A DNA stretch of 64,000 bases, from assembly GCF_004153545.1 (NCBI RefSeq), contig NZ_SDVA01000005.1, positions 1 to 64,000 on the forward strand, read 5' to 3'. This stretch comes from Serinicoccus sediminis. Lineage in GTDB: Bacteria > Actinomycetota > Actinomycetes > Actinomycetales > Dermatophilaceae. How positions within the stretch are numbered: the first letter of the stretch is position 1; each line of letters starts with the position of its first letter. The notes under the pieces are model-generated. The model had not been told where the DNA came from, did not search any database, and worked only from the letters and a program-made list of their open reading frames with translations. Of the stretch, positions 59,553 through 64,000 are shown piece by piece. The position numbers and the translations under genes are program-made.

Positions 59553-61630
59553 CGACGTCCACCCCGGCCCCGCGCCGGGACGAGGACCTCCCCGGCGACG
59601 GCGAGCGCGGCGGACGCCGCCAGCGGGACGGCTCCGGGCGCGGACGCACCCCGCGTCGCCGCAACGCCCGCCTCCGCGGCCCGTTCCGCACCCTCATGAG
59701 CCTGGTCCTGGTGACCCTGCTGCTCTTCGCCAGCATCGGCGGGGCGCGGCTGTGGGCCGAGCCGGCCGCCTCGCTCACCCCCCAGCTGGGCCTGGACCTC
59801 GCCGGTGGCCGTCAGATCGTCATGGAGCCGCGGACCGAGGAGGGCGCGTCGGTCTCGGCCGAGCAGCTCGAGCAGGCCATCGACATCATCCGCCGCCGCG
59901 TCGACGGCGGCGGCGTCACCGAGGCGGAGGTGACCCGCAGCGGTCAGAACGTCTCGGTCGCCATCCCCGGCAACCCCTCCGCCGAGCAGGTGGAGGCGCT
60001 GAGCCGCTCCTCCCAGCTGCAGTTCCGACCGGTGCTGGTGGCCCAGCCGACCGGCCCCCAGACCGAGCTGCCCCCGCAGCGCACGCTCCCGCTGCCGCCG
60101 AGCCTGCTCCAGGAGCAGCTCGAGCAGGCCGAGCAGGACGCCGAGGAGGGCCAGGGCACCGAGGACAGCGTCGACGAGGGGTCCTCGGACGACGGCACGA
60201 CCGACGAGGGCACCACCGACGAGAGCGAGCAGACCGAGGGCAACCGGGGCGGCACCCGGCTCGACGGCGCCGCCTACGAGGCTGCCGCCGCGGACGCCGC
60301 AGCCGACGCCGCTGCGGTGGAGGCCGCAGCCGACGTCGTCGCCGCCGGTGACGACGGGGCGGACGCGACGCAGGCCCCTGGGGTCCCCGCCGGTGACGAC
60401 GCCGACAGCACGGCCCCGGCCGGGGAGGAGACCGCGCCGCCCGCGGACCCCTCCAGCCTGGAGCAGATCACCCCTGAGCTCTCCGAGGAGTTCGCCGCGC
60501 TCGACTGCTCCGCCGAGGGCGTCGCCCGCGAGATCGCCGCCGCCCCGGCCGACGAGCCCACCGTGGCCTGCTCGGCCGAGGGGGACGAGAAGTTCATCCT
60601 CGGCCCGGTGGAGCTCACCGGCAGCGCCGTCACCGACGCCAACGCCGGCCCGGAGACCGTCCAGGGCGGTGCGGTGACCGGCCGGTGGCAGGTCAACCTC
60701 ACCTTCGACGGCGAGGGCGGCCAGACCTTCGCCGAGATCACCTCCCGGCTCTACGGCTACCCGCAGGGCCAGGCGCAGAACCGTTTCGCGACCGTCCTGG
60801 ACGGCGAGGTCATCACCGCCCCGACGGTCAACGGCGTGATCTCCGGCGGCACGGCGACGATCTCGGGCGACTTCACCCCGGAGGAGTCGCAGGCGCTGGC
60901 CAACCAGCTCAAGTTCGGCGCGCTGCCGCTGAGCTTCGAGGTCCAGACCTCCGAGCAGATCAGCCCCACCCTGGGCGGCGAGCAGCTGCGCTGGGGCGTG
61001 GTCGCGGGCATCATCGGGCTGCTGCTGGTCTTCGCCTACATGCTGGTCCAGTACCACGCGCTCGGCCTCGTGGCGATCGGCTCGCTGCTCATCGCGGCGC
61101 TGCTCGCCTACGGCTCGGTCACCCTCCTCGGGTGGGCCAACAACTTCCGGCTGACGATGGCCGGGGTCACCGGCCTCATCGTCGCGATCGGCATCACGGC
61201 GGACAGCTTCATCGTCTACTTCGAGCGCATCCGCGACGAGGTGCGGGCCGGCCGCCCGCTGCGGTATGCCGTCGACACCGGGTGGGAGCGCGCGCGCCGG
61301 ACGCTCATCATCTCCGACGTCGTGAACCTGCTGGCCGCGGCGGTGCTCTACCTGCTGTCCGAGTCCGGCGTCCGGGCGTTCGCCTTCGCGCTGGGGCTCA
61401 CCACGATCATCGACCTGGTCGTCGTCTTCATGTTCACCCACCCGCTCGTCAGCATCCTGGCCAACACCCGCTTCTTCGGCGAGGGCCGCAAGTGGTCGGG
61501 CATGGAGCCCGAGCGGCTCGGCGCGAAGCGCTCGGCCTACCTCGGCCGCGGCCGGATGCGCGAGCCCGACGTCATCGCCCCCGGGCGGCGACGGCATACC
61601 CGCGAAGAGCTGGAAGGCGGTGTGGTCTGA
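59549..61630 (+). CDS. secD: protein-export membrane protein SecD with a long acidic insertion
   Basis: 693 residues, more than 100 above a typical SecD. After a basic lead and the first membrane helix comes the P1 start LTPQLGLDLAGGRQIVMEPR. Residues 187-310 are a low-complexity Glu/Asp/Ala/Thr region (DEGTTDESEQTEGN, DAAAVEAAADVVAAG). The P1 domain resumes (QVNLTFDGEGGQTFAEIT), and five more helices with GVTGLIVAIGITADSFIVYFERI (in part) form the proton-path half. It pulls secreted proteins outward using the proton gradient. The insertion faces outside the membrane. It couples to yajC and secF by overlaps. Confidence 0.94.
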   Translation: MTTSTPAPRRDEDLPGDGERGGRRQRDGSGRGRTPRRRNARLRGPFRTLMSLVLVTLLLFASIGGARLWAEPAASLTPQLGLDLAGGRQIVMEPRTEEGASVSAEQLEQAIDIIRRRVDGGGVTEAEVTRSGQNVSVAIPGNPSAEQVEALSRSSQLQFRPVLVAQPTGPQTELPPQRTLPLPPSLLQEQLEQAEQDAEEGQGTEDSVDEGSSDDGTTDEGTTDESEQTEGNRGGTRLDGAAYEAAAADAAADAAAVEAAADVVAAGDDGADATQAPGVPAGDDADSTAPAGEETAPPADPSSLEQITPELSEEFAALDCSAEGVAREIAAAPADEPTVACSAEGDEKFILGPVELTGSAVTDANAGPETVQGGAVTGRWQVNLTFDGEGGQTFAEITSRLYGYPQGQAQNRFATVLDGEVITAPTVNGVISGGTATISGDFTPEESQALANQLKFGALPLSFEVQTSEQISPTLGGEQLRWGVVAGIIGLLLVFAYMLVQYHALGLVAIGSLLIAALLAYGSVTLLGWANNFRLTMAGVTGLIVAIGITADSFIVYFERIRDEVRAGRPLRYAVDTGWERARRTLIISDVVNLLAAAVLYLLSESGVRAFAFALGLTTIIDLVVVFMFTHPLVSILANTRFFGEGRKWSGMEPERLGAKRSAYLGRGRMREPDVIAPGRRRHTREELEGGVV

Positions 61631-62835
61631 TGTCGCGCTTCTCCCGCCTCGGCAACGACCTGTACTCAGGGACCCGGTCCTTCGACATCGTCGGGCGACG
61701 CAAGGTCTGGTACCTCCTGTCGGCCGTCCTCATCGCCGTCTCCCTCGTCGGGCTGTTCGGCCGCGGGCTGAACTTCGGCATCGAGTTCAGCGGCGGGTCC
61801 GAGCTGCGGGTCAGCGGTGTCAGCAGCCAGCAGATGGAGGGCTACGAGCAGACCGCCGAGGAGGCGCTCGAGGAGGTCGACCCCGGCGGCACGACCACCA
61901 TCACCCGCATCGGCGACGACACCGTGCGGGTGCAGACCGGCGAGCTGGGCAACACCGAGGCCGAGAGCGCCCGCACCGACCTCGCCGAGGCGTTCGGCGT
62001 CGAGACGGCCGCGGTGACGAGCTCCTTCGTCGGGCCGTCCTGGGGTGAGACGGTGACCCAGCAGGCCATCATCGCGCTGGCGGTCTTCCTCGCCCTCGTC
62101 ACCCTGGTCCTGACGTTCTACTTCCACACGTGGAAGATGGCGGTCGCCGCCCTCGTCGCGCTGGTGCACGACGTCCTCTTCACCGTGGGCATCTACGCGC
62201 TGCTGGGCATCGAGGTGTCGCCCGCCTCGGTCATCGGCTTCCTCACCATCCTCGGCTACTCGATCTACGACACCATCGTCGTCTTCGACAAGGTCCGGGA
62301 GAACACCGACCACGCCTTCGACACCAAGCGGCAGACGTATGGCGAGGCCGCCAACCAGGCGGTCAACCAGACCCTCGTCCGGTCGATCAACACCTCGGTC
62401 GTCGCGCTGCTGCCGGTGGCCGTCATCCTCGTCATGGGGGTCACCCTCATCGGTCCGGGGACGTTGGTGGACCTGTCGTGGGCGCTGTTCATCGGCATCG
62501 CGGTCGGCACCTTCTCCTCGATCTTCATCGCCACGCCGCTGCTGGTGCAGCTGCGGCAGGGTGAGCTGATGGTGCGCCGGCACGACGCGCAGGTGACCCG
62601 CCGGCGGGAACGTCGGGACGAGCGCTCGACCCCGCACGCCGACGACGAGCTGCTGGACACGACCGACGAGGAGTCGGACGACGCCGAGCTCGTCGGGGCC
62701 GGCACCGGGTCGCAGGGGGGCGCGTCGCGCGCCCCCGGGACGACGCGGGGCGACCAGGCGCCGGGGCGTCAGCTGCACCCGTACGCCCAGCGCGGGCCGC
62801 GCAACCAGCCGAAGCGCAAGCGCCGTGGGCGCTGA
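61630..62835 (+). CDS. secF: protein-export membrane protein SecF
   Basis: 401 residues with six membrane helices. The start is NDLYSGTRSFDIVGRRKVWYLLS, then GRGLNFGIEFSGGSELRV. The core helices hold VHDVLFTVGIYALLG and LTILGYSIYDTIVVFDKVRENT. A C-terminal tail of about 85 residues is charged and rich in Gly and Asp. It pairs with SecD. The ATG overlaps the secD stop (TGATG), and its own end overlaps apt by 11 bp. Confidence 0.94.
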   Translation: MSRFSRLGNDLYSGTRSFDIVGRRKVWYLLSAVLIAVSLVGLFGRGLNFGIEFSGGSELRVSGVSSQQMEGYEQTAEEALEEVDPGGTTTITRIGDDTVRVQTGELGNTEAESARTDLAEAFGVETAAVTSSFVGPSWGETVTQQAIIALAVFLALVTLVLTFYFHTWKMAVAALVALVHDVLFTVGIYALLGIEVSPASVIGFLTILGYSIYDTIVVFDKVRENTDHAFDTKRQTYGEAANQAVNQTLVRSINTSVVALLPVAVILVMGVTLIGPGTLVDLSWALFIGIAVGTFSSIFIATPLLVQLRQGELMVRRHDAQVTRRRERRDERSTPHADDELLDTTDEESDDAELVGAGTGSQGGASRAPGTTRGDQAPGRQLHPYAQRGPRNQPKRKRRGR

Positions 62836-63388
62836 AGCGGGGGCGGTGACGGGGTCCGTGCCCGACGCCCGGCTGGCCGCGGACGTGCTCGCCGGGATGC
62901 GTGACATCCCCGACTTCCCCGAGGAGGGCGTGGTCTTCAAGGACTTCACACCCGTGCTCCTCGACCGTGGGCTGCGGGACCGGATCGTCACCGACACGGT
63001 GCAGCGGCGGCAGGGCCAGGTGGACGTGGTCGCGGGCATCGAGGCCCGGGGGTTCATCCTCGGCTCGATGGTGGCGCACGCGCTCGGCGTCGGCTTCGTG
63101 CCCGTGCGCAAGGCCGGCAAGCTGCCGGCGGCCGTGCACCGCCAGTCCTACACGCTGGAGTACGGCACGGCCACCCTGGAGATCCACCAGGACGCCGTCT
63201 CCCACCACGAGCGGGTCCTGGTCGTCGACGACGTGCTCGCCACCGGAGGCACGCTGGCCGCGACCTGCGAGCTCATCGAGCGCTGCGGTGCCAGCGTGGC
63301 CGCCATCGAGCTGGTCCTGGAGATCGAGGCGCTGGCGGGTCGGGCCCGGCTCGGCGGCTACGACCTGCACTGCCTCACCAGCGTCTGA
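62825..63388 (+). CDS. apt: adenine phosphoribosyltransferase
   Basis: 187 residues. MRDIPDFPEEGVVFKDFTPVL is the family start, VVAGIEARGFILGSMVA the adenine/flexible loop, RKAGKLPAAVHRQSYTLEYG the hood, and RVLVVDDVLATGGTLAATCEL the PRPP-binding loop. It salvages adenine to AMP. The GTG at 62825 lies inside the end of secF. In this order it precedes relA in many actinobacteria, linking purine salvage with (p)ppGpp metabolism. Confidence 0.94.
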   Translation: MGAEAGAVTGSVPDARLAADVLAGMRDIPDFPEEGVVFKDFTPVLLDRGLRDRIVTDTVQRRQGQVDVVAGIEARGFILGSMVAHALGVGFVPVRKAGKLPAAVHRQSYTLEYGTATLEIHQDAVSHHERVLVVDDVLATGGTLAATCELIERCGASVAAIELVLEIEALAGRARLGGYDLHCLTSV

Positions 63389-63439
63389 ACGGGCCCACCG
63401 CAGCGGTCACCGGGATGCCGACCCGCCGCGGCCACCGCC

Positions 63440-63445
63440 TATGAT
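63440..63445 (+). promoter_or_regulatory. -10 box of the relA/spoT gene (leaderless)
   Basis: TATGAT ends exactly 6 nt before the ATG at 63452. No SD is present in those 6 nt, so the transcript probably begins at the start codon. Confidence 0.5.
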
Positions 63446-63451
63446 CTGTGC

Positions 63452-64000
63452 ATGAGCGAGCCCGCAGCGACCACCCCACCCGCCAGGGTGGGCGGTGGCC
63501 TGCGGCCCCGGTGGGCCCGGCTCGGCGGGGCCCGGACGACCGCGAACCCCGCGCTTGAGCCGCTGCTGCGCTCGGTGCGGGCCACCCATCCCAAGGCCGA
63601 CCTCGGGCTCATCGAGCGGGCCTACGCCGTCGCCGACGAGATGCACAAGGGCCAGCTGCGCAAGAGCGGTGACGCCTACATCACCCACCCCCTCGCGGTG
63701 GCGACGATCCTGGCCGAGCTCGGCATGACGCCCTCGACCATCGCGGCGGCGCTGCTGCACGACACGGTCGAGGACACGCCATACTCGCTGGAGCAGCTGC
63801 GCCGCGACTTCGGTGACGAGATCGCGATGATGGTCGACGGGGTCACCAAGCTCGACAAGATGACCTACGGCGACGCCGCCCAGGCGGAGACCGTCCGCAA
63901 GATGGTGGTCGCGATGGCGCGCGACATCCGGGTGCTCGTCATCAAGCTCGCCGACCGGCTGCACAACGCGCGGACGTGGCGCTACGTCTCGCCCGAGAGC
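63452..64000 (+). CDS. relA: RelA/SpoT-family (p)ppGpp synthetase/hydrolase, 5' part
   Basis: The first 183 residues of a longer protein cut by the window end. After a polar lead, [32 protein letters not shown] opens the HD hydrolase domain (in part). [20 protein letters not shown] carries the metal-binding HD, and [25 protein letters not shown] the closing motif. The hydrolase residues are intact, so the full protein is probably bifunctional (Rel). The synthetase, TGS and ACT domains lie beyond the window. Confidence 0.93.
   Translation, partial: MSEPAATTPPARVGGGLRPRWARLGGARTTANPALEPLLRSVRATHPKADLGLIERAYAVADEMHKGQLRKSGDAYITHPLAVATILAELGMTPSTIAAALLHDTVEDTPYSLEQLRRDFGDEIAMMVDGVTKLDKMTYGDAAQAETVRKMVVAMARDIRVLVIKLADRLHNARTWRYVSPES

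Overview
The window is a 64-kb piece of a high-GC actinobacterial chromosome. GTG and TTG starts, many ATGA/GTGA stop-start overlaps, many candidate leaderless genes, and the order thrS-HIT-pdxST-yebC-ruvCAB-yajC-secDF-apt-relA all fit the Actinomycetota. My guess at family level is Intrasporangiaceae/Ornithinimicrobiaceae; that is inference from style, not from a search.

Layout. (i) 1-850 is decayed or non-coding DNA with a 5' gene fragment at the edge and a nonsense-broken gene. (ii) 8738-2343 (minus strand) is a tight seven-gene operon that joins GTP-derived heterocycle enzymes (GTP cyclohydrolase II fused to a RibD-type reductase, and a PTPS/QueD-like protein lacking its usual catalytic Cys) to membrane and lipid enzymes (CDP-alcohol phosphatidyltransferase, glycosyltransferase, methyltransferase, LPG-synthase-type membrane protein). 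This is my best candidate for an undescribed biosynthetic system. (iii) 11.4-26.5 kb holds a sugar-catabolic regulon: a 1421-residue secreted sugar-dehydrogenase-like/3-keto-glycoside-hydrolase-like protein, a LacI repressor, a LIV-type ABC importer and three cytoplasmic enzymes (Gfo/Idh/MocA dehydrogenase, DUF993 protein, TIM-barrel isomerase). Near-identical LacI-type operators stand before both the secreted protein and the transporter operon. (iv) 26.5-41 kb holds two S1 peptidases, a gamma-glutamyltransferase lipoprotein with a DUF418-like membrane protein, an alpha-galactosidase/alditol oxidase/galactokinase operon, pta-ackA and a class IV aminotransferase. The galK-ackA gap carries two opposed tandem arrays of a 22-bp repeat phased at 32 bp. 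(v) 41-49 kb has tRNA-Val(CAC), several GNAT acetyltransferases, an unusual protein of four tandem cold-shock domains, a DoxX-like protein and a Nudix hydrolase. (vi) 46.6-64 kb is conserved housekeeping (threonyl-tRNA synthetase, PLP synthase, Holliday-junction resolution, Sec translocon accessory proteins, purine salvage, stringent response), interrupted by a SpoIID/cell-wall-binding-repeat surface protein and by a pair of 64-bp hairpin elements where many actinobacteria carry phosphatidylinositol-mannoside genes.

Two genome-style signals run through the window. A large set of genes begins 6-7 nt after a TAnnnT box with no Shine-Dalgarno, as expected for leaderless mRNAs. The octamer GGCATACC/GGTATGCC recurs about two dozen times and forces otherwise rare codons (TAT, GCA, ATA). 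All functional calls are from reading the sequence; none was verified by database search.
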